Shown here: one piece after another, positions 1-10,261 of the stretch
How positions within the stretch are numbered: the first letter of the stretch is position 1
Layout of the letters: each line of letters starts with the position of its first letter
NCBI GenBank assembly: GCA_016647705.1
Contig: CM028334.1
Coordinates: 15,546,402-15,610,401, forward strand
Direction of reading: 5' to 3'
Origin: Eucommia ulmoides
Lineage: Eukaryota; Streptophyta; Magnoliopsida; Garryales; Eucommiaceae
Length of the DNA stretch: 64,000 bases
Position numbers and translations under genes: made by a program
Notes under the pieces: generated by a model
What the model was told of the DNA's origin: nothing
Seen by the model: the letters and a program-made list of their open reading frames with translations, nothing else
The model's database searches: none

Positions 1-429
1 GTTCGGTTTCAAGTTTAGATAATTTCGTGGATTTGATAAAAAACTAGATGTTATTTGTTTACTTGATTGAAAGATCTTAGGGATATGGATATTTTAAAGA
101 TATGATACTCCTATTTGAATATCCCTATAGATATGGTTCATATAGTTTAATTATTTCTAAAATTGGTACATTTAATTATTTCTATCCTATCCATTTGAGA
201 TGGAGAAATATTTGAGGGACTTAATTGAATATTTCTAAAGCCAAATTTAAGAGAATTGAACTAGAATTAAAAGGTATTGATATATGAGGTCTATATGTGT
301 ATTTTATTGTCATAATATGTGGGAACTAGCTGTTAGAGGGCCTGTTTAAAAACTGTTTAAATAGACCTGCGTTTGTTTTTTAGAGATAAGAGATTATTCC
401 ATCACGAACTATTAAGTTTCTGAGCTATC
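1..429 (+). mobile_element. Copia-type LTR relic, left part (enters from outside the window)
   Basis: This stretch reads as an old, diverged copy of the 2.1 kb Copia LTR found at 16527-18651. Matching landmarks include the run ending in AAATAGACCTGCG near 370 (also near 17560) and the same order of ATTGAATATTTC-like blocks. It continues at 5743 after the gypsy element A inserted into it. About 500 bases of its left end lie outside the window. No coding sequence is present. The alignment is by eye; divergence from the 16.5 kb copy is high. Confidence 0.7.
425..429. repeat. Target-site duplication of element A, left copy (CTATC)
   Basis: CTATC here and again at 5743-5747 flank the two outer LTR ends exactly. 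This is the 5-bp duplication expected of an LTR retrotransposon integrase. Confidence 0.85.
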
Positions 430-1705
430 TGATAGGTGAATTTTATCTATTTATTTTCAAACTGAATTTGGTAGTTTTTTAGTATTTTTATTAAAATTTT
501 AATTTATTTTTTGTTACAAACAGGGGTTAGGAGCGAAAACGGTCGAAAAACGAGAAAAGCGGTGGAAAAACGATCGAGATGATCAAATATTCAAAGCAGC
601 AGTTTCACCGCTGCAGCAGTGAAACAACAGAGAGTTCCCTAAGTTCTGATCGCTCACCACTGCAGCGGTGATAAAGCAGAAAGCCTACCAATATGCCCAC
701 CCGCTGCAGCGGTCAATGGCCACCTATTTTAGGATATTCTCTAAATATTTTGTTTGTTCCCATTCGTTCCCACTATTCTTAGAACATATGGGGAGTATTT
801 TTGGAGTGTTCTAAAGGATCTCTCAACCATTCAAGAGGAGGAACTCAATTGGAAAAGAGGAAACAAGATCAGAGTGGTTATTACGGACGCCACCTTCAGA
901 TAACGACTATTCTCCCTTGTTTCTTTCTTTATTTTTAACTCGTTTTTGGTTGTTTGAACATGTATATATTGTTTATCATTGAATATATGGTTATGGCCAT
1001 GAACTGAACACTGATTATCTATGAGATTGATGTAGTTTACTAATATATGTCGTTTGTTTAATCTTTGTTTCATTATCGGTTGTTCTTGTCTGTTCGATTG
1101 TGTTTACCGTTCTTCTTCATTTATATACTTGTTTTGATATATTGAGAAATTGGGGTTTGACACTCAGGAGAGGTAACCCTGAATTCATACTAGGGTTTAA
1201 ACACAACGTGACGATCTAATGACCCAGGAAGGCGTTAGAAAGTGTGCAATCCGTGAGGTTGGGGCGAGACTCATGTGACCAAGTGTTGTATTGATGCTCG
1301 AGGGGGATTTCAGCGTTGACGCGAAGTCACATATTCATTCACTTTACACTTAGGAGAGGTAGTGAGTGAGTTTTCGATACCTAGATTGTCGGATAGATTT
1401 GAACACCGTTAATGTAAACTAAATTGGATCGAACATGTATATGTAAACAAAGTTAATCCTTAGATAATCTATTCCTATATAATCTATTTAGTATTATAGT
1501 TTAATTAATTATTAATTTAGTATATTACTTATAAAAACAAAAATCTAATTTTTATCGCCTAAATAAAGTTCAGGTATGATAATCGCGGTAATTAGCAACA
1601 ATTTAATCTAATCCCTGTGGATACGACAACCCTTCTCATTCAATATTTTATAAAACTTGACCCGTACACTTGCGGTAAAAGTAGCGATGTAATTTTGCGC
1701 TACCA
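430..1705 (+). repeat. Element A 5' LTR
   Basis: The LTR begins TGATAGGTGAATTTT and ends GCGCTACCA. In its U3 part (about 600-715) lies a cluster of GC-rich palindromes built on CACCGCTGCAGCGGTG. Downstream (about 1140-1400) is the family's conserved block with ACACTCAGGAGAGGTAACCC-like and TTGGGGCGAGACTCATGTGA-like motifs. This copy has a single version of the roughly 200-bp module that is duplicated in copies B, D and E. Confidence 0.85.
602..715. promoter_or_regulatory. Palindrome cluster with CTGCAG core in element A 5' LTR
   Basis: Three dyads lie within about 115 bases: a 24-base near-perfect palindrome at 602-625 (GTTTCACCGCTGCAGCAGTGAAAC is the sequence, given here as arms GTTTCAC and core CTGCAG), CACCACTGCAGCGGTG at 655-670, and a third around 699-713. 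The 3' LTR repeats the cluster at about 4661-4793 with C-to-T changes. The position in U3 suggests a cis-regulatory or structural role, but that is inference. Confidence 0.65.
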
Positions 1706-1732
1706 AGTTTTTGTCACCATTGTTGAGATTGG
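1706..1732 (+). other. Degenerate primer-binding site of element A
   Basis: Directly after the 5' LTR the sequence AGTTTTTGTCACCATTGTTG aligns with the intact family site in element F (TTTTTGGCGCCGTTGCCGG), which is complementary to the 3' end of plant tRNA-Asp. Every difference seen is a G-to-A or C-to-T type change. This fits decay by cytosine methylation. Confidence 0.6.
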
Positions 1733-1883
1733 CTTTTAGATTGTTGTTGATATTCTGAGTAAGTAACTTGATTTTAATTTAGGAATTTATTTTGTTTATA
1801 ATTTTTGTGTGTAGTTTTGTTTTTTCATTCAGGATACCTGCAGATGCTAGATCAACAAGTATTGTTGCATTTCTTTTAATAGG

Positions 1884-2118
1884 ATTCCAATCCGTTTTAT
1901 TATGCTTGGGATCGATACAAAGAGCTACTATTTCGGTTCCCCAATCATCGTTTCCCGAGGAAGTGTCAACTACTGAACTTCCTCGATAGGTTACTAGCCG
2001 CAACCAGAACCTGGGTTGAAGGAAGAAATGGTTCCACCTCTTTCGAGCAACGAACCGCGGACGAAGCCTATCAGGTACTATAGGACATGGCGGAGCTTGA
2101 TTTTTAGAGTTGTAATTA
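1884..2118 (+). pseudogene. Retrotransposon gag domain remnant (element A)
   Basis: Read in the frame starting at GAT 1884, the translation contains FYYAWDRYKELLFRFPNHRF, then LLNFLDRLLAATRTWVEG and a TADEAYQVL segment, followed by an in-frame TAG and DMAELD. This is the signature of the retrotransposon gag (capsid) domain of plant Ty3/gypsy elements, where the usual pattern is S-F-Y-E-A-W-E-R-(F/Y)-K-(D/E)-L-L followed by a P-x-H-G-x-P motif and an E-E-A-Y-x-L segment. About 78 codons remain. The N-terminal part is missing and there is no zinc knuckle. The protein would have packaged the element RNA; this copy cannot. Confidence 0.8.
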
Positions 2119-2157
2119 TTCAACAAGCTACCAAATCTTGGGGATTGTTCCACTGTT

Positions 2158-2832
2158 TTGGCACCATGGATTGACATCCTAGACCAACAGGAGGAGTCTT
2201 CCCCCGCCTTGGAAGATATATTTGCTACAGTTATAGGGGAGACTCAGATTTTCTTAAGGGAAATGAATGACCGGATAAATGAGCACGAGGATCATCTTGA
2301 CAATATTGAGACGGTCTGTGACGAAATTGATGCGACCATAACGTTTCTTTAGATACAAATCGATCAGCTTATCTGCTTTATTGAGACCGAGTAAAAAATG
2401 GTGGCATTGGGAGACACACAAGCCATATCATGTGAAAGCCACCGTGAGGAACCGAATGTGAACGGGTGGAGCTTGGGTGAATTCAATAGTGATAAATAGA
2501 ATGAGATAAGAACCCAAGCATGGATCGACGATTGTGATTCTTCACCATTGGAGATCCGTATTGTGATGCCACCACCGATCCAAGACGATTACATCTACGA
2601 GAATCCGATGTGGCTCACTTGTCCTTTACCGCCATTTGTAATGTTCTTTCATGCCCACCAAGTATATGAGCAAGTGAAGAGTCTTGTTAAAAGCTCGAGC
2701 CGATCAGAGCCAAATCTCACTAGTCTTGAGGGCGTTTTGAACCAAGACCCATATGTGGTGTTGTACGACACTTACTGTCGGCAGAAGTCACTCATTGACA
2801 AGCATTTCTCCATGTCAGGCCGAGGACAATAA
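2158..2832 (+). pseudogene. Broken ORF downstream of gag in element A, function unknown
   Basis: One reading frame runs from ATG 2158 to TAA 2830-2832 with stop codons at 2350 and near 2392 and 2497. The first segment is acidic and helical (many E, D, with LREMNDRINEHEDHLDNIE), suggesting a coiled coil. The last segment, from 2548, has a proline-rich stretch and ends in SGRGQ. The bases after the stop (near 2834-2862) match a conserved stretch in element D near 28920-28950, so the boundary is a family feature. I do not recognise the domain. It could be the C-terminal part of gag or a Tat/Athila extra ORF. Confidence 0.45.
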
Positions 2833-4477
2833 ACCAAGCGCTTTTTGGAAGGCAACCCAAGTTCAAAAAATAAATTAGATACGTCACTGCCGACTTGATT
2901 CGGAGGCAAGCTTGTCTCGCCTCCTAGATATGTGTTCAAAATCCCCTTCGTTTTTCTTAATGCATGTTGTTTGTTGAGTTTGATTTTGGGACATTATGGA
3001 CACTGTCCATTTTAAGTTTGGGGGTGATGTGTAGTATGCTATTATGTTTTATTGTTTAACTCTATGCATGCTTGTTTAGTTTAGTGTTAGTATGCTATTA
3101 TGTTTTATTGTTTAACTCTATGCATGCTTGTTTAGTTTAGTGTTAGTATGTTTATGTTTGTAGTAAGTTTGTTGTTGTTGTGTGCTGAGTTTTGTAGTTC
3201 ATCTGGACCATTACCCGATGATGATATTATTCCCTAATTGTTTTTCGAGGTCAGGTATAATGCTCATTCATGTGTGTTCTGTGTGATTGACGTTTCGTTG
3301 TGGTAAAAGTTATTGTGGATCCTAACATGCAATGACACTTAAACTCAATTTTCTAGCTATCTATTGATTTGATGCCGATTATCCGTTAACCAAGTTTATG
3401 ACAATAGGAATTCTAGAACCTGATTTGAGAGAAATTCGAGGCGAAATCCTAGGTGAGGTAATTCAAGAGATATGATTTAGGTATTCATTTTGATCGCTTG
3501 AGCCTTTGAAGCTTACCATCTAATATCATTTATCCCTCGTTACCCTGTCGAAGCCTATTAGCCGTTTCAATTCTGAACACGTAACAAATGCCCTAGCAAA
3601 TTGAATTTTTTCGAAACCTTTATCGCTAAACCTAAGATACAATTTGAGTGAAATCAAGTTAGCATTTGTTTATACTACTTGAAGTGAACGGTTGGGTTTT
3701 GAGTAAACTATTGATTGGTTCGGTATTCGAGTACTCACTTTTTATTTTTCTATTGTATTTTTTCACACCCTTCAAATTGTAACAAATCAAATAAATTTGG
3801 GGGTGTGTTCATTAAAAAAAAGAAAAGAAAAAGAATAAATATAGTTTTATTTTTGTTTTGTCTTGACAAGTGAGTACTATGTTTTCAAATATAAGTTCAG
3901 GGTTGTTTCGAATTGATCTGTATGGGGTTACAAGTATGATTGAGCCAAGCATTGTGCCTCGGGTATCGTTAAGTTAATAACGTTAACCTATTTTTATATT
4001 TCTGATATACCCTTGGCCATTTTCCAAAAATCGAACCAAGTCCTATTGATCTTTTTGAATTTTCAAGCATACATTAGTGGAGAGTGAAACCCAGTTTGGT
4101 ATATGGATTTCCTAAACCTTTTTGGTGTTAGTCATGAACTCTGTTGGTGGATAATCCAATTCGGTCTGTGGATGGTTGTATGATTGAGTTTTCGCACACA
4201 CACTTGAACAAGATCTAGAATGACGCTTACTGCTATTGAATGTCGAAATTCTAGAACACCACATAGTGCATTTTACTTTTGAAATCAATATGATTGGGGG
4301 CTGATGAGGGAAAACTTTTTGGTCATTAGATGAATTTCAAAACTTACACGTTGTTACTTTTTAGTTCGTTTGTGTTTTTTGTTTTTAGTAATTAAATTCG
4401 TTAATAGTTGTGGTAGTTTATTTTATTGCGTGAGTATTTTGCTTGAGGACTAGCAAAATTCCAAATTTGAGGCTATT
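2833..4477 (+). other. Element A non-coding interior, conserved in elements D and F
   Basis: No ORF of note. The block holds landmarks that recur in the same order in D (minus strand, about 27375-28960) and partly in F (about 63430-64000). These are a TTTAAGTTTGGGGGTGATG tract near 3012, a TGGACCATTACCCGATGATG motif near 3205, a CGAGGCGAAATCCTAGGTGA motif near 3438, and an ACCCTGTCGAAGCCTATTAG motif near 3542. A second G-rich tract, AAATTTGGGGGTGTG, lies near 3794. The sequence just before the 3' LTR (4463-4477) looks like a decayed polypurine tract. Confidence 0.7.
3032..3143 (+). repeat. Perfect 56-bp tandem duplication
   Basis: Bases 3032-3087 and 3088-3143 read identically, each beginning TAGTATGCTATTATG and ending TTTAGTTTAGTGT. 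A third copy starts at 3144 but stops after a few bases. Perfect identity inside a decayed element means the duplication is recent. Confidence 0.9.
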
Positions 4478-5742
4478 TGATAGGTGAATTTTATCTATCT
4501 ATTTTCAAACCGAATTTGGTAGTTTTCGGGTATTTTTATTAAGTTTTAATTTATTTTTTTAATTTAGTTTTTGTTTAAAACAAGGGTTAGGAGCGAAAAC
4601 GGTTGAAAAACGAGAAAAGCGGTGGAAAAATGATCAAGATGATCAAATATTCAAAGTAGCAGTTTCACCGCTGCAGTGGTGAAACAACAGAGAGTTCCTA
4701 AAGTTTTGATCGCTCACTACTGTAGCAGTGAGATCCACCACTACAGCGGTGATAAAACAGAAAGCCTATTGACATGCCCACCGCTGCAGCGGTCAATGAC
4801 CACCTATTTTAGGATATTTTCCAGATATTTTGTTTGTTTCCTTTTCTTTCCCATTCGTTCCCATTATTCTTAGAACACCTGGGAAGTGTTTTTGGAGTGT
4901 TCTAAAGGAGCTCTTAACCAACCAAGAGGAGGAACTCAATTGGAGAAGAGGAAACAATATCGAAGCGGTTATTACGGACGCCACTTTCAAATAACGGCTA
5001 TTCTCCCTTTGTTTCTTTCTCTATTTTTAACTCGTTTTTTGTTGTTTGAACATGTATATATTGTTTATTGTTGAATATATGGTTATGTCCATGAGCTGAA
5101 CACTGATTATCTATGGGATTGATGTAATTTACTAATATACATCGTTTGTTTAATCATTGTTTCATTAACGGTTGTTCTTTCTTATTCAATTGTGTTAATC
5201 GTTCTTCTTCATTTATATGCTTGTTTAGATATATTGAGAAATCGATCTTTGACACTCGGGAGAGGTAACCCCGAATTCGGACTAGGGTTTAAACACAACG
5301 TGACGATCTAATGACCTGGGAGGGCGTTAGAAAGTGTGCAATCCGTGAGGTTGGGGCGAGACTCATGTGACCAAGTGTCGTATAGATGCTTGAGAGAGAC
5401 TTCAGCATTGACATGAAGTCACATATTCATTCACTTTATACTCAGGAGAAGTAGTGAGTGAGTTGTCGATACCTAGATTGTTGGATAGATTTGAACACCG
5501 TTAATGTAAACTAGATTGGATGGAACACGTATACGTAAACGAAGTTAATCCCTAGATAATCTATTTCCATATAATATATTTAGTATTATAGTTTAATTAA
5601 TTATTAATTTAGTATATTATTTATAAAAACTAAAATCTAATTTTTATCACCTAAATAAAGTTCAATTATGATAATCGCAGTAATTAGCGACAATTTAATC
5701 CAATCCTTGCGATGAAAGTAGCGACGTAATTTTGCGCTATCA
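4478..5742 (+). repeat. Element A 3' LTR
   Basis: Same family as 430-1705, beginning TGATAGGTGAATTTT and ending GCGCTATCA. It lacks some bases present near the 3' end of the 5' LTR (the CCTGTGGATACGACAACCC region), a small deletion. The CTATC duplication follows immediately. Confidence 0.85.
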
Positions 5743-6912
5743 CTATCTGAGAGTTATCATTTTGACATTGTATTGATATATTATCGTAAGATCATTCTGG
5801 TGTTAGAAGAATTCTTGAGTTAAAGCGTTAATTTATTTGGCGTCACTGATCTGAGCTGACTAGCGATATGATTTGCATTCTTTCGGTGTTTTTTTGGTGA
5901 GATAATTCCAAGCTTATTCTTTTATTGAGTTTATTATTATTATTATTATTATTTCTTGTTTGGTAATTCGATCTTGTGAAATCATTTTTGAACTTTAAAT
6001 TGTTTGAAAATATTTTGAAACGATTTCTTGTAAAAGTCTGATTACGTGCTAAATTGTGTGCTACCCATCTATATTAAAATTAGGTTTTTATATTCTAACT
6101 TTATTTCTATCATTAGTATATATTGGGACATTAATCGAATTTAAATTAAATTTGAGGTAGTAGAAGCTCCGAGTGGGAAAAAGCTTATCAATTTTATAAT
6201 TGATGAGTTGTCTGCGGGTTAGATATTATTGAGAATATCTAATCAGGGGTAGCTGGGTTTCAATTTCTTCCCATAAAGATTTTGAGGTTTGATATTTACC
6301 TAGAGTATAAAAAGATTAGATTACTCTTTTTACGAGAAAAGAGATAGGTGTTAATTCTTCCTGAGTAGGACTAGATTTTGAGTGAATTTGTAAAGATTCC
6401 ATCCTTACCTGAGAAAATGATACTTGGAGTATTTTTGTGAGGTTTGATTCTTAGCCTAAGGTATAAAAAAATTAGGTTTGATCCTTAGCCTATGAAAGAA
6501 TTAGGTTATTCTTGAGTTTGGGAAAAAGATAAGGTTATTTCTGAGCTTGGGAAAAGGAAGTTGTAAAGGTTGATTCTGAGCCTGTGAAAAGAATCATTAT
6601 GTAAAAGTTTGGTTCCTACCTGTTTAAAAAAATCTAGTGGTTTAATGGATGAGAATCTCCGTGGAGCTGAGAGGATTACATTAGCCAAGAGTAGCTTGGT
6701 GAACCAAGATATATCCTTATGTGCTGCTTTATTTAATTTATTTAATTTCAGTTGTTTGGGTGTGCACCTAGTTTGATAACACATATCCACCGCTATAAAG
6801 ATAATAATTAATTTAGGATAAAATTAATTATTTGAATTTTCAAGTGTTATTTATTTGATAATTTTATTACTACCCAATTTACCCCCCTCTTGGGTAGTTC
6901 ACTGGGTCAATA
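5743..6912 (+). mobile_element. Copia-type LTR relic, right part
   Basis: This continues the LTR begun at 1-429. It shares with 16527-18651 the order of landmarks: GTGGTAGAAGCTCCGAGTG-like text near 6160, a ladder of short GGTTATTCTTGAGCCTG-like repeats (6440-6600), TAGCTTGGTGAACCAAGATA near 6692, and the terminus CACTGGGTCAATA at about 6912 (intact form CACTGGGCCAACA). A (TTA)n microsatellite lies at about 5930-5952. No interior with gag follows, so it is a solo or truncated LTR. Confidence 0.7.
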
Positions 6913-7739
6913 CTATCCATATTATTAATGACCCACTACAACTCTTCTATATCAGGATATTTCACCAAATCTTGATTTGCATGTTCTGATACCAATTGAG
7001 GTATACAGAAAATCAACTTGCTATAATTTGTGGCCAAGGGATCAGAAAGGTAGTCCTGAAAATGATTAACTAATATATTTTTAATACTACCATCATCCTC
7101 TATTCATTATCCTCAGTTATTTTTAGCCTTTTGATTTACATCTTTTTTCTATTTTGGTTAATGCAAGCATGAAAATATTTTGTGTTTCTATCTCCTTTAA
7201 ATTTGATACATGCAATGATGAAAAGTGCAAGTCAAAATGACTCATGACTAATGCAGCAATTGTTGCTCTATTTTATACATGTAGCGAGATGTCTCATTTA
7301 CTCAGCCTTATGCTTACCTATAGACCCTTATAGTTTTACACACATATGAACTAGAACTAGAGTCTTAAACCCAATCTGAAACAGAACATATTGTTAAACA
7401 ACCAAGAACAAGGAGCAAGCCTGACATACTTTCTGAACGTTTATCCTTGGAACTTGGGAACTAGGGATAGTTCCTTTTCCGATGTACTTGTTGTCCATAT
7501 ATATTGCATTTTCCTTTACTGAGACACTTTTATTTTCTTTCTTTTGGTTCACTTTCAAAGATGAGTTAGTTTTTTACTTTTTCCTATTTATTCCCTTTTG
7601 AGGTCGATGGTCCATCCACTAATCAGCGAATCCCCGAACTTCTTCAAAGTCCCGCAGGCGGTCCTCAACATGTTAAGAAATCATAAACGAGTGACTTATA
7701 GTTTGTTTATATTGAAGTTTACCAAAATTGATTGTATGT
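6913..7739. other. No recognisable feature
   Basis: AT-rich intergenic sequence. A minus-strand reading near 6980-7000 (TTGGTATCAGAACATG) resembles a tRNA-iMet primer site, which would fit the minus-strand Copia gag scrap that follows, but no LTR edge can be placed. Confidence 0.5.
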
Positions 7740-8185
7740 ATCAGGCAGGACTACAAAACTAGGTCCACAATCAGGTTGTGATCAAGAGCTGACCTCAACC
7801 TTTTCAATTCCTTAACCTGACTAATCATATTAAGGACATGGAACCTAATCGATGACCTTAATGGAATCTTGATCTTAAAAAACTCATTTAAGATGTTGTA
7901 CCTAGAAGTATGACTGTATTCGCCAAAAAGGGATTCTAGGTGTTGCATAATCACATATGAGCTCCTCAATCCTTCAGATTGTTTTTAAAGCTTATTCCTC
8001 ATCGATGTTATCACATAGCATTGGGTCTGCTTATCATCATCTATTTTTGGATCGTAACATGTTCATCCTCAATGCTGGAATCAAATTCCACAAGCACTAG
8101 GCCATCCAAAATATAGTCCAGTTTTCGAGAAGTCAAAACTAGTTTAAGGATTCTCAACCAATTTTATAAGTTAGGTCTTTTTTTA
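7740..8185 (-). pseudogene. Copia gag fragment, UBN2-type (minus strand)
   Basis: On the minus strand, 8180 to 7740 reads NWLRILKLVLTSRKLDYIL, then after frameshifts and stops HLESLFGEYSHTSRYNILN, and ends with HVLNMISQVKELKRL and DHNLIVDLVL. This follows the order of the plant Ty1/copia gag domain: an NW-x-R-x-L-K-x-V-L segment, then an L-x-x-M-F-G-E segment, then H-x-x-x-M-x-x-x-x-x-x-L. The zinc knuckle and pol are absent. It belongs to a separate, older insertion than its neighbours. Confidence 0.7.
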
Positions 8186-8586
8186 TGTATTTTTCTCAAG
8201 AAGGTTTTGCAATGGTTTCGACCTAATGATATCTTCACTAAATTTAAAACATATAAGTTAAGCGAAAAATAGTGTACATTAATTTTAGATCAAAGATTTT
8301 TTAGGAATTTAAATGTACTCTCACTAAATTTTCTATTCTCACATCCCTCTTGAGAAACGGATACATTCTACATGTCCCTAATGAGGAATTGGATAATCCT
8401 AACATTGTCAACGGGCTTACATCTTCGGCATATTATCCTATTGAACCTTCAAGGATAAATAACTCTAACTACTCGCCTTTTGAAAAAATATCCAATTCAC
8501 ATTGTGCCTCTAGTTTGATCATAGCTCAAATCTTCAGTATATCGATATATCTTCCTAGTTAATTTATACGCACCTAGCATGGTCCA
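8186..8586. other. No recognisable feature
   Basis: A 70-codon open frame at 8350-8562 has no motif I recognise. It is probably flank of the old gag relic. Confidence 0.4.
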
Positions 8587-8819
8587 TGATAAAGATATGT
8601 GTATAGGATCTTAATTATTGGCTACCTATTAAAGATTGGATCTTGATTATTGCCTATCTATTATAGATCATTTGACTTTTCATGATTATTGCATAATTAA
8701 TATAAGAGATTAGTTACCTATTATACCATTTTGACTTTTACCTTAATTAATGTTTGTATTGTATATATAATCATTTTGATTAAATGTAATGTATATGCCA
8801 TATTTCATCAAGCTCTTTA
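8587..8819 (+). repeat. Copia 5' LTR
   Basis: Matches 15057-15256 along its length. It is about 33 bases longer because GATCTTGATTATTGCC-like text is present twice (about 8607-8665). The following bases, TGCTATACAGAGTAAG, look like a damaged tRNA-iMet primer site (intact form TGGTATCAGAGC). Confidence 0.85.
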
Positions 8820-9086
8820 TGCTATACAGAGTAAGATTCCTTCCTTACGAAAACCCTAATTCATAATCAGATTCATACTCTCCCTTCCAAAACAAGCACC
8901 AGCTGCAGCTACCCTTCCAAACTAAGCAGCAAACGCAACTGCACCAGCAGGTGAACAACCTCTATCTTCTTCTTCTCTGTGACAGCAACCAGATCCAACA
9001 TCCTCTCTCTCTCTCTTTCTTTGCTTAACTAATCGCAGCTTCTTCTCCTCTCTCTTATTCTTCCTCATGACTGTAGTAGCGCCATA

Positions 9087-10103
9087 ATGACACCCCAACA
9101 AACATTGAAACCACAACGGCGCCCACCCCTCCAAAAATTAGAATCGCGCCACTACCCCTCCAAACCGACACCTGTAGAACGAGTTCTCATTATTTTTTTT
9201 CTAGCCATGGCCATTAAAAATAATCAAGTTCTCATACCCAACACTCAAGAACCCACCAAACCCTTTATTGTTATCAATATACACAACTCTATGAAACTCA
9301 CATCTACCAATTATCTCTCTTGAAAACTGCAAATTGAAGTCATCCTTATTGGCTATGATCTACAAAAATTTATTGACAGATCCCTTTCGGCGCCACCTGC
9401 CACGATCACCGTCAATGAAGCTACCATTCCCAATTCAGAATATCTAACATGGCTTCGTTAAGACAAATTAATCTTTAGAGCAATAGTGGGTTCTATCTCT
9501 CAAATTCTTCTTCTTCTCATCACTCAATGCAAAACATCTCCTGAGGCTGGGGCGATTTTTGCCAACACCTATGCAAGGCCATCTCGTGGTCACATCAATC
9601 AAATTAAGGAACAAATTAAGCATGCAACTAAAGGGTCACAAACAATCTCAGAATACATGCAATTCATCAAAACTCGGACTGATGAACTTGCCCTCCTTGG
9701 CAAGCCTATGGATGACAAAGACATCATTGAGAAAATTCTTGATAGATTTGATGATGACTATAAACCCACTGTTGATGTTATCAATGCACGAGATACCACA
9801 ATATCATTTGATGAACTTCATGAGAAGTTAATTAACAAAGAGTTATCTCTCCGATCTCATTTCTCCAATACATCTCCTCTTTCGGCCTCGACAAATCCTA
9901 TTTTAACTTGGGCTAACTATCAACCGAATAGATCAGGAAATCAATGGTCATGGGCACACACACCACCTAATGCCAATATATGGACTGATCGTCCCCTTCC
10001 TTGGACATATCTTGGAAAGTGTCAAGGGTGTCGTACTCAAGGACACACTATTCAACAATGTCCTCTATCATTGCTTAGGTTATTCGTTATTGTCAATTCT
10101 TAG
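9087..10103 (+). pseudogene. Copia gag polyprotein, UBN2 capsid plus CCHC zinc knuckle
   Basis: One frame from ATG 9087 encodes gag, with stops at 9321-9323 and near 9460. Recognisable parts are an N-terminal SMKLTSTNYLS (consensus L-x-x-x-N-Y-x-x-W), then SQTISEYMQFIKTRTDELAL and DDKDIIEKILDRFDDDY, the classic UBN2 helices. Then comes a zinc knuckle at 10020-10061, CQGCRTQGHTIQQC, which fits C-x2-C-x4-H-x4-C. The protein would form the virus-like particle and bind RNA. The zinc knuckle is followed within about 15 bases by pre-integrase sequence in another frame, so the spacer and protease were deleted. Confidence 0.9.
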
Positions 10104-10261
10104 GCATATTGTCTCTGCTTTTCACTTAGAAGTCACAAGTCTGTCATCTCTAAATTTTAATTGTAATGCGTGTCAATGCAATAAAAGTCACAAGTTACCT
10201 TTCTCCATTTCCACTTTTGTTTCAACTTCTCCACTTGAAATCATCTTTTTTGATGTGTGGA
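10068..10261 (+). pseudogene. Copia pol fragment: GAG pre-integrase (HHCC) finger
   Basis: The frame reading LGYSLLSILRHIVSAFHL then FNCNACQCNKSHKLPFSIS and SPLEIIFFDVWT matches the pre-integrase zinc finger and integrase start of plant Copia pol (usual pattern LGH-P-S, C-x-x-C-x-x-x-K-S-H-K-L-P-F, and S-D-V-W-G). The H of LGH is replaced by Y. The read stops at 10261, where the gypsy LTR B fragment begins. The integrase catalytic core (D,D-35-E) is absent from both sides of that fragment. Confidence 0.85.

Larger units (their letters stand above)
430..5742 (+). mobile_element. Element A: Ty3/gypsy Tat/Athila-like retrotransposon, complete but decayed
   Basis: Two LTRs of the same family (430-1705 and 4478-5742) flank a 2.8 kb interior. 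The element is bounded by a perfect 5-bp target-site duplication, CTATC, at 425-429 and 5743-5747. LTRs start TGATAGGTG and end in GCGCTACCA / GCGCTATCA. The interior has a retrotransposon gag remnant, a second broken ORF and about 1.6 kb of non-coding sequence that recurs in elements D and F. No protease, reverse transcriptase, RNase H or integrase is visible, so this is a non-autonomous or deleted copy. It sits inside an older Copia LTR, which dates it as the younger of the two. Confidence 0.85.

Noticed and set aside
6980-7000. Minus-strand TTGGTATCAGAACATG as a primer-binding site
   Set aside because: No LTR terminus can be seen next to it, so it stays a possible scrap of the minus-strand Copia relic.
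8922-9134. 70-codon minus-strand frame near the Copia 5' LTR
   Set aside because: Antisense to the leader and start of gag; arginine/glutamate-rich low-complexity reading.
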